This document shows, one piece after another, positions 52,101 to 64,000 of a stretch of DNA of 64,000 nt. The stretch comes from Pterobdella sp. o SKG-2022 (taxonomy: Eukaryota; Annelida; Clitellata; Hirudinida; Piscicolidae). Within the stretch, counting starts at the first letter, position 1, and every line of letters starts with the position of its first letter. The stretch lies in assembly GCA_964035795.1 (NCBI GenBank), contig OZ038320.1:25484118-25548117 (forward strand). Direction: 5' to 3'. The notes below the pieces were generated by a model. The model did no database searches and was not told the origin of the DNA. It saw nothing but the letters and a program-made list of their open reading frames with translations. The position numbers were made by a program, and so were the translations under genes.

Positions 52101-55100
52101 AATTGCGCAATCGATACGCCAATTAGGGGTGACCTAATGGTCGACTTATTTTAGAAGAAAATTAATTAATAAATTTATGATTACTCATCAATTGATAAAA
52201 TAAAGACTTGAAAATCAAAATTGTATAAAAAACACTTGCCTTATAGTTTCGTCAGTCGATATACCCGTATTTTGTGGGGTTCGTAATGATTGAAATTCAT
52301 GTTTAAATGTTTTTAATGAATCTAATGCTTTTTTTAGTTATTCGAATTTATCTTTATTCATTCAATAAGTCTCATTTTGGTGAAGAAAAGCGGTTTTGCT
52401 TGAATCAATACTTATAAAGATATATACATTCAAATTACAACAGAGCATTTTTTCATGCCAACTGGTTGCAGCATTCTGAGAGATGGAGCAAAGCTGTGAG
52501 GCTGTGCACAAAAGCAAGGGAGTTTTCATTGGCTCTGCTGATTCTCAACTCATCCATCAAGCCATTCATTTTCCACGACGCATGGATTAAAGCCACTGGT
52601 TTGTTCTGTTATTATTTATCGTTTGCTTGTGCTGTGTTTAGTTGTCTGTTTAGGTATTTTCTAGTCGTTTTAAAAGGCTTTTTTAAAGAGCTGTAGTTAG
52701 AAATTTGTTGAGTTTATATGACTGAACCAATTTCTAACTATGACTGATATGTGAAGCAGGTAGAAATTAATAGTAAATTGTGTATAAACAATAAAATTGC
52801 TGCTAAGATTCAAAGATTTTAAATCATACATAAACTCATCTATTTTTTTTGAGTCTTAGATAGAGATTTATTGCTACTTTCGTAAAATTTCGCCCATTTG
52901 CCACTACTCCGCAATCTCCGTTAGAATCAGCTTTTCTTTGCAAGTACAGAGAAAAATCCAGTGGTAAAATCATGAGTAAAAGAAACAAGGTGAATGATGA
53001 TTGAAAAGAACGATGAGTGCTTGAGGTTTGAGGTTGAAAGTAGAGAATGCATTGAGAAGATATGATGAAACCCCCTTATTTGGTTGGTTTGAAGGATGTC
53101 TGTTATGATAAAAAGGGGAAAAAGTTGGTGGAGAAAAGAATTCTGTGGTATTTCTGAAATAAAAAAATTTTTAGTATGATAAAATGATAATGGTAATATA
53201 AATAATAATAATAATAATTTCAGACCGATAAAATGTTTACCAATAATTTAGAAATTATTAACTTCTATGATAAGCGATCAAATTTATCGACATTTAGACA
53301 CACAAAATTTATTACTTTGGAACAAAAAGGATGTGGAAAAGAAACTAGATGATCAAAAGACCAACTCATTATCGACAAATATAAAATGAAGGATTATAAA
53401 ACGCGTCTAACAAATTTGGCGATGGGGTGGGTGGATTATCGAAAAGCTTATGACATGGTACCTCATACATGGATCAACGAATGTCTTAAAATTTTCAAAA
53501 TCAATGAAAAATTGAGAATATTATTTCTTAGAAGCATGGAAACATGGAGAACTGTTTTAGAAAACGGAGAAGAAACATTGGGAGAAGTAAATATTAAAAG
53601 GGGAAGTTTTCAAGGTGATAGTTTATCACCTCTTCTGTTTGTTATGGCGATGATACCTTTGTCTCTTATACTAAGAAAAGCTAATTCAGGTTATTTATTC
53701 AAAGACAAAACAAAAATTAACCACTTTATATGGATGACGTAAAACTTTTTGGAAAAAATAAGAAAGAAATTGAATCTTTAATGAATACCGTAAGAATATT
53801 CAGTGAAGATAAATGCATGGAATTTGGAATAGATACTAGTTATAAATATACTAGTTATAAATATAAATATATAGTTATAAAGATACTAGTTATAAAAATA
53901 CTAGTTATAAATATTTAGGAATACTAGAAACTGAGAATATCAAAAACAGTGAATTGAAAGAGCAAGTAACTAGTGAATATAAAAGAAGATTAAAAAATAT
54001 TGAAATTAAAATTAAACGCAGGAAATCTAACAAGAGCGATAAATACATGGGCGGTATCCATTTTCCGATATAGTGCTGGAATTATAGATTAGACTAATCA
54101 AGAGCTTCAAAACATCGACCGCAAAACTAGGAAGATGATGACACCATATAAACCTTTGCGCCCAAAAACTGATGTAGACAGATTATATGTACATAGAAAA
54201 AATGGAGGAAGAGGTCTAATGAGTATTGAAGATGCCATAGCATATGAAGAACATAGCATCAATTTCTATATTTTAAATAATTCAAACGAAGTTATGTCAT
54301 CAATTAAGAAATATATAAAGATTAATAAAGAATGTTCAAAATCCGAATTTAAAGTAGAACAGAAAGAAAGAAAAGAAAAATCGGCAAATAAGGTTATGCA
54401 CGGACAATTTTCAAGGCAAATTGAAGATTTCGCTTCGAAGGAAAGTTGGCAATGGCTCAAAAGAGGATGTCTAAAACGTCAAACAGAAAGTCTGCTAATA
54501 GCAGCTCAAGATCAAGCTCTTGGAATTAATTATCGTAAAGCAAGAATCGAACGCATTAGAAAATCAGCCAATTGTCGGATGTGCAAAGAAAAAGATGAAA
54601 CCGTAACTCATTTAGTTAGCGAATGTAGCAAGTTGGCACAAAAAGAATACAAAAGGAGGCATGATAAAGTCGCAACAGTGGTTTATTGGAGCATCTTAAA
54701 AACAAACAATCTTCCACATTCGAAACATTGGTATGAGCACAAAGCGGAAGCTGTCATGGAAAAAGAGAGTTAAAATATTAGGGGATTTTAACATGTCGAC
54801 AAATTAATCAATGCAAGACGCCCACACATAGTTGTCATAGAGAAAGATCTGAAAGAATGTTATACCATAAACATAGCTATATCAGGAGATATTCGAACAG
54901 AAATAAAAGAACAAGAAAAAATAGATAAATACCAAGAATTGGCCAGAGAATTATCCAGGTTATGGAAGGTGAAAACATCCGTAATTCCGGTAGTAATAGG
55001 TGCTTTTGGAACAATAACAAATAAATTAACTAGTTATCTTAAACTCATTGGTGTAAATATATTGTTTGAAACAATACGAAAATCAGCCTTACTTGGTAGT

Positions 55101-58100
55101 GGTTTTATTTTGAAAAAAGTTCTGGAAAGAAGTCAAGAAAACTAGTTTTTGGTCACCCTAGGCTTTTGAAAAAAGCTCGGTACCAAACTCATAACCAGCT
55201 TAGCCGTGAGAAAGCACATAATAATAATAAAAATAATAGTGAATGCTAGGTTTAAAAAACTTTCAAAAGTACAGGATAATTTTGATACGTCAAATTATTT
55301 ATTCACTTGTTTTGTATTAATTTATCTTAGTGATACTTCAGTTAATAACTCTATTGGATTGTTATAAATTATTACAACATTATCTTCCTTCCACAGGGCA
55401 TTTAGGACTGGAAATAAGAAGTATGGAAGAGAGGGAGGAAGAAAAGAAGATGGAGCAAGAGTTGAAGTTCTTATTGAAGGAGGACCTCAACAACCACTCC
55501 CTCATGAAGAATCCCATTGGATTCAGGCACCAGGTGATCTTATAAAGCTTTAAAGATATTTGATTCGCTGTAAGAAAATAAGTCGAAAATTAGATTTTAT
55601 TGATTCAGTTGTTTGGTAGAAGTAATTTTTAGCTATAGTTGATTTTCGTTCAAAACGAATTAGATTTTGACGCTGTTTTTGACTATGAATTGAGCAATAA
55701 TAAATTTTATAGATTTTTTTACTGTATATTATTAATACCACCAAAGACCATGGTTCTTAGCCATTGTTTAACGCTGAATCTTTTTACTAAAGTTATGGAA
55801 ACAAAGGGGAGAAGAGTACCGCATGTTAGGCAGGTATGCTTGGATGTGGTTGTCGCCCACAAGAAGAAGTCAATGCGGCTCATCAAGATTCAAAAAATCA
55901 TTCATTTATAACAGCATTAATAAGAATAATAATTTTAATGATGACATAGATACTGAAGTGATTAAAAGTAAGATTAAAAGCAAACTTTGTATTTTTATGG
56001 AAGGGTTGTTAGAGAAAGCAGTTGAATTGAATAACGAGCTAGTCAAGAAAAAAAGAGATATTGAAATAAAATTGGTATTGTTGAAAAATTTGAATGGGGT
56101 TTGCAACAATTTATTTGAAGAAAGTGAGGATTTGAAGGAAAAATTGTTGAAAGAAGACGAAAATACAGATTTGATGACAGCTTCGAATGGAAATGATAAA
56201 ATAAAACTTGATGACATCTATTGCTCATTCACGTCATTTCTCAACCATTTAGAACGCTTTCAAAAAAGTGATAAGAATAATGCCCAAAAAAGAAGTTTGA
56301 AGCAGAAAATGCTGGCTGCTGAGCACTCACTGAAACAGTACAACCTCCTCAAACCACACTATTTGGTACACAGTGTCAATTTGGGAAAATATTTGAACGT
56401 GTCAAAAGTTAATGAAGCTATAAAACAAGGAGGCTTGCCCAAAAGCCACAAGTTTCAGATTGGTAGGCATAAGAAACTGATGAGCGTGTATGTGTTAGAA
56501 CGCAAGAAGAAGAAAAAGTTGTCGAGGAGGGCAGGTGGTGTTGAAGTGGCAGGCTACGTCTATAATCAACTCAACTTTTGTGCTTACAAACATGTTTTAC
56601 AAAATTGGAAGTTTGAACCACCATCGACCATCAAAGAGGAGACTAAAACGACTGCAAGCATTGCTGTAGCGAATGAAGACAAAACAATAAAAAATTCTTT
56701 AAAAATACCTTCAACGGTGCTCAGCTTGTCTTGCACTCCCAGACTCACCCTCGCGAACTCTTGGACCTACAAGCTCACCAAAGGCGTTACTCTCTCAGGG
56801 TTTGCCATGCATATGAGGGTGATGTGGGCGAGCATTCGATGGGAGGAAATGTACCAGGAATATCCTCCTATGGGATTACTGCAGACTGAAGATGCTGTTG
56901 AAAACACGACCACAACATGCAAACTTATCAAGAGACGCATCCTCACACCAAAGTTCGACCCTGTCAATTATAAGGTTTGCTCGTTTTACTCTGTCACTAT
57001 TGGTTCTTTAAATTTTTTTCCATTCTCATAATTTTAACGTTTGCTAATAAGCTCACGTTTTTGATAATTGATTTCTCACATCAGAAAAATTTTATTTTCG
57101 GTTCATTAATATCGATAAGTAATGTTTACTATTTAATATGGTAACCGACTATTACAAGACCAGGTCCAAAATACTGGTTTTAATCAATCTCTCAAGTTTT
57201 TTTCATCGCCTGTTTTCTTACCACGATCTTTCTTCTAAGACGCTTTTCCTTTCAGAGAGATTGAGGGGATTTTCACAAACCATGTCCAACTTTCTCTCAA
57301 TCTTCAATAAATGTCTATACCAAGTTCCTTTTGGTCTATCAGATTTCTTGCAACTATCTTACTTTGACTTTTCCACCTTGGATCTCTTATCTGCGCTATG
57401 CACTACACGTTCAAACAACCTCATTTTTCTGGTGTTAAGAACCACTTCAACATCCTGGATGTCAAAGAATTATATCCATAAATTACGTTCGTTAAGTTTA
57501 AGTCGGTGAAAGGGGACCTTGTTACAGCCCATTCATCCTGCTTCTCACTTTCTTGTACATTGATCGTACAATTCTCACATTCATTTGTTTTCAGTTTGCG
57601 TTGGCTTATAAAATTTAAATGCAACTTTGGAACTATAGAGGGTTACCAGTTCATAATGATACAATTATAGGTTGAGTATTTGGTGCAGAAGAATACAAAG
57701 CTCAATGATACAGAAAACTCCACATTGAACTCCTCCTACGGTATGCTTCTTCCATGAAGCTTATTTAAAATGTTTTTATAATTTTTTTTTTTGAAATCAT
57801 AAAAATCTATTTGAATTTCAATCAATCAACTCCTTTTTATGACCTGTTTTCCTTTATTAAGGGTTGGGCTAATTTAATTAAAATTAAATTAAGTTACGAA
57901 AGTAATGAAACACTATTAACTTCATCCCTCTCTACACCATCACCTTCTCATAACCACCACACTATAAATAGACGCCATGAAACTCAGGCACAGGTAGGCA
58001 AGGGCTGCGGGAAAGGAAGGTCCATGAGGCAGTGGTTTGCAAGGAGTGGATGCCTGAGGAAGCACTGGAGCTGTGGCAGATCAGATATTTCAATAGCGTG

Positions 58101-61100
58101 TTGGTGGCTGTTCATTACTATTTAAGATCTTTTAGGGGCATCGTACGTATCTATCTTTTTATAATTTTTGATTTCGTTCGTTGAAATAAGGGATTTTATA
58201 AGTTTCGAGAGAGGCAGGCCTACACGTGGTTGGAATGTGTCTTCAAGAGGACCAAATCTGCCTCATCACTCCCCGTCCTTTCTCTTTTCAAGAGGAGGAC
58301 CTCAAATCAGGCCATATTTTTCATGGCCTGCCTCTATCAAGACCCGGACTAGTGGAAAAGGGCTCAGCTGCTTCTCACAGAAGATGTGGAAAACAACCCG
58401 GGACCCATGTGGTACTGTGCTATATGTACACCCTCACAAACGCCCCTCTCCATGAAGACCTTTACACAGCTAACCACCTCATCACAAACGCCATGCTCAC
58501 ATCAGACCGAATAAACATCCCTAAAGGAATAATAAAACCCACCCACACCCTACTCCCCGAAAGCATCATTACACTCATATCAAAACAAAACCACACCAGA
58601 ACCCTCAATAACAAAGATCCTTCACTACCCACACTCAACCAACACATCACCCACCTCATTCAACAACATAAAAAACAAAAATGGGAAGAGCACCTGAAAG
58701 CCGACTGGAACCAAAAAAAAAATCTCACATCCTATGGTCCACAGTAAAAGCCCTCAACCCCAAAAAACCTACCACTCCCACCAATACAACCATCACTCAC
58801 AACAACAAAACAGCCCACACAGACACACAAAAAGCCAACACACTAAATAAATATTTTAAATCAACCACAAAACACTCCTCCAACTCCACTCACAGAATAA
58901 CAAACAAACTCACCAAATCACTCACATCTACCCCAATAACAATCACCGAATCAGATACCATCCTCGCTCTAAAACAATCTAAAAATAACAACTTCTGAGG
59001 ACCAGACAATATCAACATCAAACATCTCAAACACTTAGGACCAATAGCCATCAAACACCTGACCAACCTCTACAACATCACAATCAACACAAACACCATA
59101 CCCCACATATGGAAAACCTCCAAAATCATCCCCATCACCAAACCCAACAAAAACCCTTCTCTCCCCTCCTCATACAGACCAATAGCCCTATTCTCTCCCA
59201 TAGCAAAAAATCTAGAAAAAATCATCCTCCCACACATCACCACTAATATAATCCTCCCAACACACCAACACGGCTTTAGAGCCGCACACTCCACTACCAC
59301 AGCCCTACATCAAATCAATAACACTATACTCACTGGTTTCAATAAACCCCCCCCATAGAACAATCCTCACCGCCTTCGACATGACAAAAGCATTCGACAC
59401 GGTCAACATCCACCAACTCATCCACAAAATACACAATACCCACATTCCTACAACAATAATCAAATTCCTGGCCAACTACCTAGAAGGCCGCCGACAATAC
59501 ACCTCATACAACAATCACACATCAAAACACACAAACATCAAAGCAGGTGTCCCCCAAGAGAGCGTCCTATCACCCACTCTCTTCAACATATACCTCTCAG
59601 ACATACCACTCCCCAAAATCAGCTCATTCAACCTCATCACCTACTCAGACGACATCACCATAACATCATCCCACTCCAACCTCAACACAGCCACCCAGAA
59701 CCTCCTACCATACCTCAATGAAATACACACATGGGCTCACAATAATAACCTACAAATCAACCCTACCAAAACCACATGACTCTCATGACCCCAGACCCAT
59801 CAGAATATAACAAACCCATGAACATCCACATCAACAACATTCCCATCCCCACTACCTCCAACCATACCATCCTTGGCTTAACTTTTGACCCCAAACTAAA
59901 ATACTCCACCCACACAGACAAAACCATCACTAAAGCAAAAAAAACACTCAATCTCCTAAAACTCCTCACATCAACACGCTGGGGAAAAAGCAAAGAAACA
60001 CTCTTCACCACATACAAAACATTACTCCTTCCCATCATCGAATACGCCAACACCATCTGGTCACCCATCATCTCATCCACCTCCCTCAACAAACTCTAAA
60101 AAATCCAAAACGCAGCTCTGAGAACAATCACTGGCTGCACCCTAGACACCAACACCTCCACTCAGAGACCAAAATCCTCCCACTCCAAAACCATCTTAAA
60201 CTTCACGCATCACAACTCACACAAAAAGCCTCCCATCCCACTCATCCCCTACACCCACTCACCACACAAGAAGCCCACCCCAGATACAAAAAACAATCCA
60301 CATTCAACAACAACATCAACTACGCTCTAAACATACCCTCCTTCTCCACCCAGACCACCTCTCACACGAATAAAAAACAACATGAAAACCATACATACAA
60401 AAATAGTACACGACTACATATCATCCACTCACAACAAAATCCTCAACAAGCAACCCCCACCCATTCATAAATCAGAAACCACCCTAGACCACCACACTCG
60501 CTGCAATCTCGCCCAACTCAGATCAAACAAATCACTTTTCATCCTCTCATACATCAACAAAATTTCACCCTCATCTCATCCCTCACCTTCATGCCCACTC
60601 TGCCAAACACACATTCACGACACCTCTCACCTCTTCACCTGCCCCAAAATAAATACCGCACTGGGTCCCGAGAGTCTGTGGACCGACCCCGTGAGAGCGG
60701 CTGAGCTTCTCGACCACTGGACGGTCTTGATGGAAACATGAGGAGCAGTCAACAAGACTAGGGTGCTTGGGGTAAAAAAAAAAGGGTTTTCTAATAATTT
60801 TTTTAACCCAAAATTTTCGTTAGGTTAAACTTTTTGAGATATTTTTAGTATCAAAGATGTTATTGATTTTTTTGCTTCATTGTTTGATTTATTTGGTTGA
60901 TTGATGGAATAGCTGATTAATTTCAAAGGAATTAATAAAATTCTTTTATAAGTTAGCTCTTCAAAAAACTTAGTTTTGTATTAAACTTAATATCCGCAGA
61001 TGGGAAAGACAAAACAATGCCAAGATGCCATATTCCCCACTAACTTCTAACAATACCAGTCAAATGAATACTTGCAACAACACTTCAAGAACAAACAATA

Positions 61101-63322
61101 TGTCTATGAGTGATGAAAGATCGGAAGCTTGCAAGTCAAGTGAGAAACTTGTTCCTCATTTGGTTTCTAATGCATCTCAACCACAAGACACACTGTTTGT
61201 ATCCCCGCCATCAGAATGCCCATCATCTCCTCCACCATTGTCTCCTCCAGCACCTTTGGTTTATCCTCTTCTTACTTCAGCCTTGTCTTCTTCATCTTCT
61301 TCACTGCCTGATCCATCGAAAGATTCTCAATTCAATTCAATATTATCAAACAATAGGGGATCTTATTATTCAAGAAAAAGGTGCAATGTATCGAAATCTT
61401 CAACAGAAGTTCAAACCAAAAAAGCAAAACCACAAACAGATGGTGTCATTAATATTGAAAATCATGAAATGCCGTGTGATGTATCCAAACCCAGTGATTC
61501 ACAAAAGGAAAGTATTATAAAAGGTATTATAGATGCTCATACAAGTCAGGGTAATAAAACAGTTAAGATATACAGTCGATCTGGAGGTAATATTCATGCT
61601 TTGTGTCTAAGAGAATGTGTGTCTGACCTCAATGGTTCTTGTAATTCTTTAGCACTTAAGAGCTACAAGGCAAAACAGTTTAAAAGTAAATGTAAATCCT
61701 TAGTCAGTGTTTTTAGTAGCACCAATGGTAAATTTGACGTAAATTATTTGTCGCATCTGCTTGCAAACTTCTGCAAATCAAATAGCGTTTGTATAGATTT
61801 CAACTTCAATAAGCCTGATGGAATCTCATTAACTATAAAGGCTAATAATAATGTAAGCTTCCAAGGTTCTGAAACCGATGAAATAACATTGAATTTTAAC
61901 AAATGCATATTTAAGGATAGAATATATAAGACATTTTCAAGATGTGGATCTACGAAAAATTATATTTCACGTCAAACAAAAAGGCAACATTTAAGTATTA
62001 AATATGGATCTTCAACGTACATTCCACAAAGAACGAATCCCCAATCAACAAATTCCAACAACACAACTCATTTAAATGATACTTGCGAAACTTCAAAACA
62101 TCCAATAAAACAAGTTTTAACTAAGAGAGAAATTAATTTGAAAAATAACTTGGAAAAAAATCAACAGAAAACCATGACTTGTATTGATGATAACGATAAA
62201 TCTGTTTATAAGGGCGAGAGTTTGGTTTTGAGTAATGGTAAGCATAAAAGAAGTAGATATAATTCAAATATTATGCTGCAAGCTTCCAATGAAGACTCCA
62301 AAAAAGAAGAAACATCCTCTCAATGTAATGGTTTCCACAAACCTGGGATAGAAGACGATAAAAATAATGAGATTGATAACTTCAATGATGATGGAAAAAA
62401 TAATAAAGAGAATTTCAAAGAGCTCCCTGAAGGCAAGGATAAAGAGAAGTTGTATTGTATCTGCAACACTCCCTATGATGCTACCAAGTTTGTCTCATTT
62501 GCTCTCTATCATCGTATCTTACAATGGATTTAGTTATGAGGAATAATTACATTTGCTTTCAATTAAAACTTCAATCTCAATGAACATGAATTGACAAGAT
62601 CATTAGTGTTTATTGTTTGTAAAAGCTTTTGCATTAAACCTTCAAATTGTGAACTATAGCGTTTGTTAATTAATATTACTAATAATAAAAATTACTAAAA
62701 TGAATGCAGGTTTTACGTGGGATGCAGCATATGTGAGAGATGGATGCATGGGTCGTGCGTCGACCTCACTCCCGAGGAAGCATGCAAAATTGACGTTTAC
62801 GTGTGTGACAAGTGCCACAAAGATAAAGAAGAGATGGATGATGAAAAAGAAAATAAATCTGAAATGACGGGAGATACGTTTGAAAATGACGATGATTATG
62901 ATTTTATTGATGGTGAAGAGAAGAAAGATGGACTGGAGAATGAAGAGGAGGAGGAGGTCTTTTGTGTGTGTCTCACTCCTTACGACCAAACCAGGTTACT
63001 TTCCCTTCTAATATATTCATCACAGCTTGTTATGCTTTGATTAATGAAGTATCTATTGAGCTTTTTCGCTCGTCATGGCGTTAAATGGGTTGACATTATC
63101 ATTATCTTGAAAAATTTTGATTCTTAGAGTAAGTTATTATCAATATTGCATTCAACTAAATACCTCAACATAAAGGAACCTTTTAATACACAGTTATCAT
63201 ACACCGCCAGGTTCTACATTGGTTGTGATGGGTGCCAAGGCTGGTTCCATGGAGAATGTATGCATATCAGCGCAGAGGACGCTTCTAAACTGACATCTTT
63301 CTACTGTCCCTCTTGTAGATGA
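49168..63322 (+). CDS. BPTF: NURF301/BPTF chromatin-remodelling subunit, 13 exons
   Basis: Exons: 49168-49712, 49978-50098, 50326-50465, 50912-51185, 51686-51915, 52444-52598, 55397-55533, 55793-56974, 57671-57740, 57994-58142, 60974-62487, 62710-62994, 63211-63322. Every junction matches in phase, giving about 1637 residues. In order: DDT domain ([15 protein letters not shown]), PHD finger ([18 protein letters not shown]), YWFIADR and YYSTEDKL segments, HANW...[21 protein letters not shown] with [18 protein letters not shown]...[28 protein letters not shown], a Ser/Asn-rich linker, then two C-terminal PHD fingers (YCICNTPYD...; FCVCLTPYD...). This is the domain order of the largest ISWI-NURF subunit, which binds modified histones and directs nucleosome sliding. 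The reading frame stops at TGA right after the last PHD cysteine; no bromodomain is seen. The acceptor of exon 11 (60974 or 61000) and end of exon 10 are the least certain. Confidence 0.94.
53220..55235 (+). mobile_element. R2/NeSL-group non-LTR element with restriction-like endonuclease remnant, in NURF301 intron 6
   Basis: Frames on the + strand give RT blocks [33 protein letters not shown] and an MDDVKLF catalytic block (53386-53920). A C-terminal region (54135-54770) has NGGRGL, a [18 protein letters not shown] zinc finger, then [12 protein letters not shown] and [17 protein letters not shown] (about 54800-55140). Zinc finger followed by a PD-(D/E)xK-like RPxIVV motif is the pattern of elements with a restriction-like endonuclease rather than an AP endonuclease. 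A frameshift lies at the catalytic block, and the frame is broken several more times. (AAT)n tracts at about 53200 and 55215 bracket the copy. N-terminal DNA-binding fingers are missing, so it is 5'-truncated. A short internal repeat at 53835-53915 interrupts the palm/thumb region. Confidence 0.85.
57041..57670. other. NURF301 intron 9, unclassified less AT-rich segment
   Basis: The part from 57150 to 57620 has longer open frames on both strands and a composition closer to coding or transposon DNA than its flanks. On the - strand it reads basic, Ser/Lys/Arg-rich stretches broken by stops. No family is recognised. A decayed retroelement fragment is the likeliest explanation. Confidence 0.3.
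58362..58406 (+). other. 2A-like ribosome-skipping motif
   Basis: The frame reads [15 protein letters not shown], matching the 2A consensus D-V/I-E-x-N-P-G-P preceded by a Leu-rich helix. In such motifs the Gly-Pro bond is not formed, and the ribosome releases the upstream peptide and continues. 2A-like motifs at the start of ORF2 are known in several non-LTR retrotransposons. An in-frame stop lies nine codons upstream (TAG at 58350), so the upstream protein is no longer joined. Confidence 0.88.
59175..59779 (+). pseudogene. reverse transcriptase core of the 2A-type element
   Basis: Palm and finger blocks are recognisable in two frames on either side of the C run at 59347-59356. The catalytic YSDD is at about 59644-59655. 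The stop after PTKTT at 59777 and the frame change show it is inactive. Confidence 0.82.
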
Positions 63323-64000
63323 AGACGCGCATAATGTTGTTAATATTGATGTTAAATTGTTATGACAATCTAACACTTAAGCCAATAATATTAACGATTT
63401 TGTTAAATAATATTGATTTAATTTTTATAAATCATGTCATAATTAGTTGATTTATAATTTTTTTTACAAACTTTTATAATATTTGTTCAATTTATATTAT
63501 GTTTTTTATTTATTCCATAATAATGATTTTATTTTTTTGTAATAATTCTTCCGATTCAATTATTTTAACCTATATCATGTTATCGAACGCAATTAATGCG
63601 TTTTTGACTCTTGCTTCAATCTCCACACTTCTTGTTCACGTGTGCATGTAATTCAGTTATAAGCATGTTTCCATATTTATTTTCTAAATGAGTTACCACC
63701 TAGAGTTATTTTCTGTTTTTGTTCATACTATTTATGTTATAAATTCATATTTTGCGTTCAATGGTTAAATTATTTTTTTGAATAAATTAATTTAAAATTG
63801 AACGGCTTTTAAATAAAATTAGTGACCAAAAAATTCAATATATTTAATATGCCTCACTAAACAACAAGTTTAACAAATGTCATATAAGGTTAAGACCAAG
63901 CTGTTTGAATGAGTGACAATCAATATCCATCAACATACAAGCGCCTGTGTATTCAGTTAATGTCAATGCAAACTTACAAATTGATATGTGAAGTTTCCAT
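63323..64000. other. 3' flank of NURF301
   Basis: AT-rich sequence, no bromodomain exon visible on the + strand in any frame. The region probably contains the 3' UTR. A further exon outside the window cannot be excluded. Confidence 0.55.
63781..63786 (+). terminator. candidate NURF301 polyadenylation signal
   Basis: AATAAA about 460 bases after the stop codon at 63322 on the coding strand. It is the clearest signal before the window end, but in AT-rich DNA such hexamers are common. Confidence 0.35.

Larger units (their letters stand above)
58190..60785 (+). mobile_element. AP-endonuclease-type non-LTR retrotransposon relic with 2A-like motif, in NURF301 intron 10
   Basis: The element is C-rich and G/T-poor on its sense strand, quite unlike neighbouring DNA. 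A 2A-like motif lies at 58362-58406. It is followed directly by a WYCAIC cysteine pair and then by the linker between endonuclease and RT ([18 protein letters not shown]), so the endonuclease domain is deleted. RT blocks follow: [51 protein letters not shown]. After them come SSCPLC-type C-x2-C...H-x4-C residues ending in [12 protein letters not shown] and a poly-A tail (60774-60783). Breaks include a TGA at 58996, a frameshift at a run of nine C at 59347, and stops near 59778 and 60097. The clade is uncertain (Jockey/CR1 superfamily). Confidence 0.86.

Overview
This is nuclear DNA from an invertebrate animal. It is strongly AT-rich, its protein-coding genes are split by spliceosomal introns (many under 150 bp, some over 2 kb), and every recognisable gene is metazoan: NURF301/BPTF, RABL3, TXNDC15, a TASK-type potassium channel, a TRIM9-type E3 ligase, a CEP95-like protein and an LRR-Ig membrane protein. 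The transposon mix (L2-like and other non-LTR elements, an R2/NeSL-group element, a Penelope-like element) and a small cystine-knot peptide with an arachnid-toxin-like cysteine framework suggest an arthropod, perhaps a chelicerate or crustacean. That placement is inference only. I re-joined exons by hand from splice signals and codon phase; the genes given with exon lists keep a continuous reading frame unless stated otherwise.

Layout. 1-12.75 kb: no convincing gene; simple repeats and AT-rich sequence. 12.8-13.7 kb (-): first coding exon of a TRIM9/TRIM67-type ligase whose later exons are not visible. 15.36-17.76 kb (+): internally deleted L2-like retrotransposon. 20.45-22.84 kb (-): four-exon gene resembling the aerolysin-fold ETX/MTX2 group, with a perfect 77-bp inverted repeat in intron 1. 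24.36-27.25 kb (-): three-exon LRR-Ig membrane protein. 27.52-30.95 kb (-): complete eight-exon RABL3. 31.17-31.61 kb (-): two-exon secreted inhibitor-cystine-knot-like peptide. 32.94-33.72 kb (+): decayed Penelope-like element with GIY-YIG remnant. 35.57-37.61 kb (+): large single-exon Ser/Asn-rich protein of unknown function with clustered YxN motifs. 38.32-41.88 kb (+): complete three-exon TASK (KCNK3/9-type) channel with a GC-AG intron inside the first selectivity filter. 43.84-46.70 kb (-): CEP95-like gene with what look like two copies of the N-terminal domain. 47.01-48.80 kb (-): complete five-exon TXNDC15. 49.17-63.32 kb (+): compact NURF301/BPTF gene, 13 exons, ending directly after its last PHD finger with no bromodomain in view. 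Its introns carry an R2/NeSL-group element (53.2-55.2 kb) and a non-LTR element with a 2A-like ribosome-skipping motif (58.2-60.8 kb).

The genes do not form one pathway. The main contextual links are the head-to-head TXNDC15/NURF301 pair (about 370 bp apart), the close tandem pairs TXNDC15 to CEP95-like and ICK peptide to RABL3, and the concentration of truncated retroelements in intergenic and intronic DNA.
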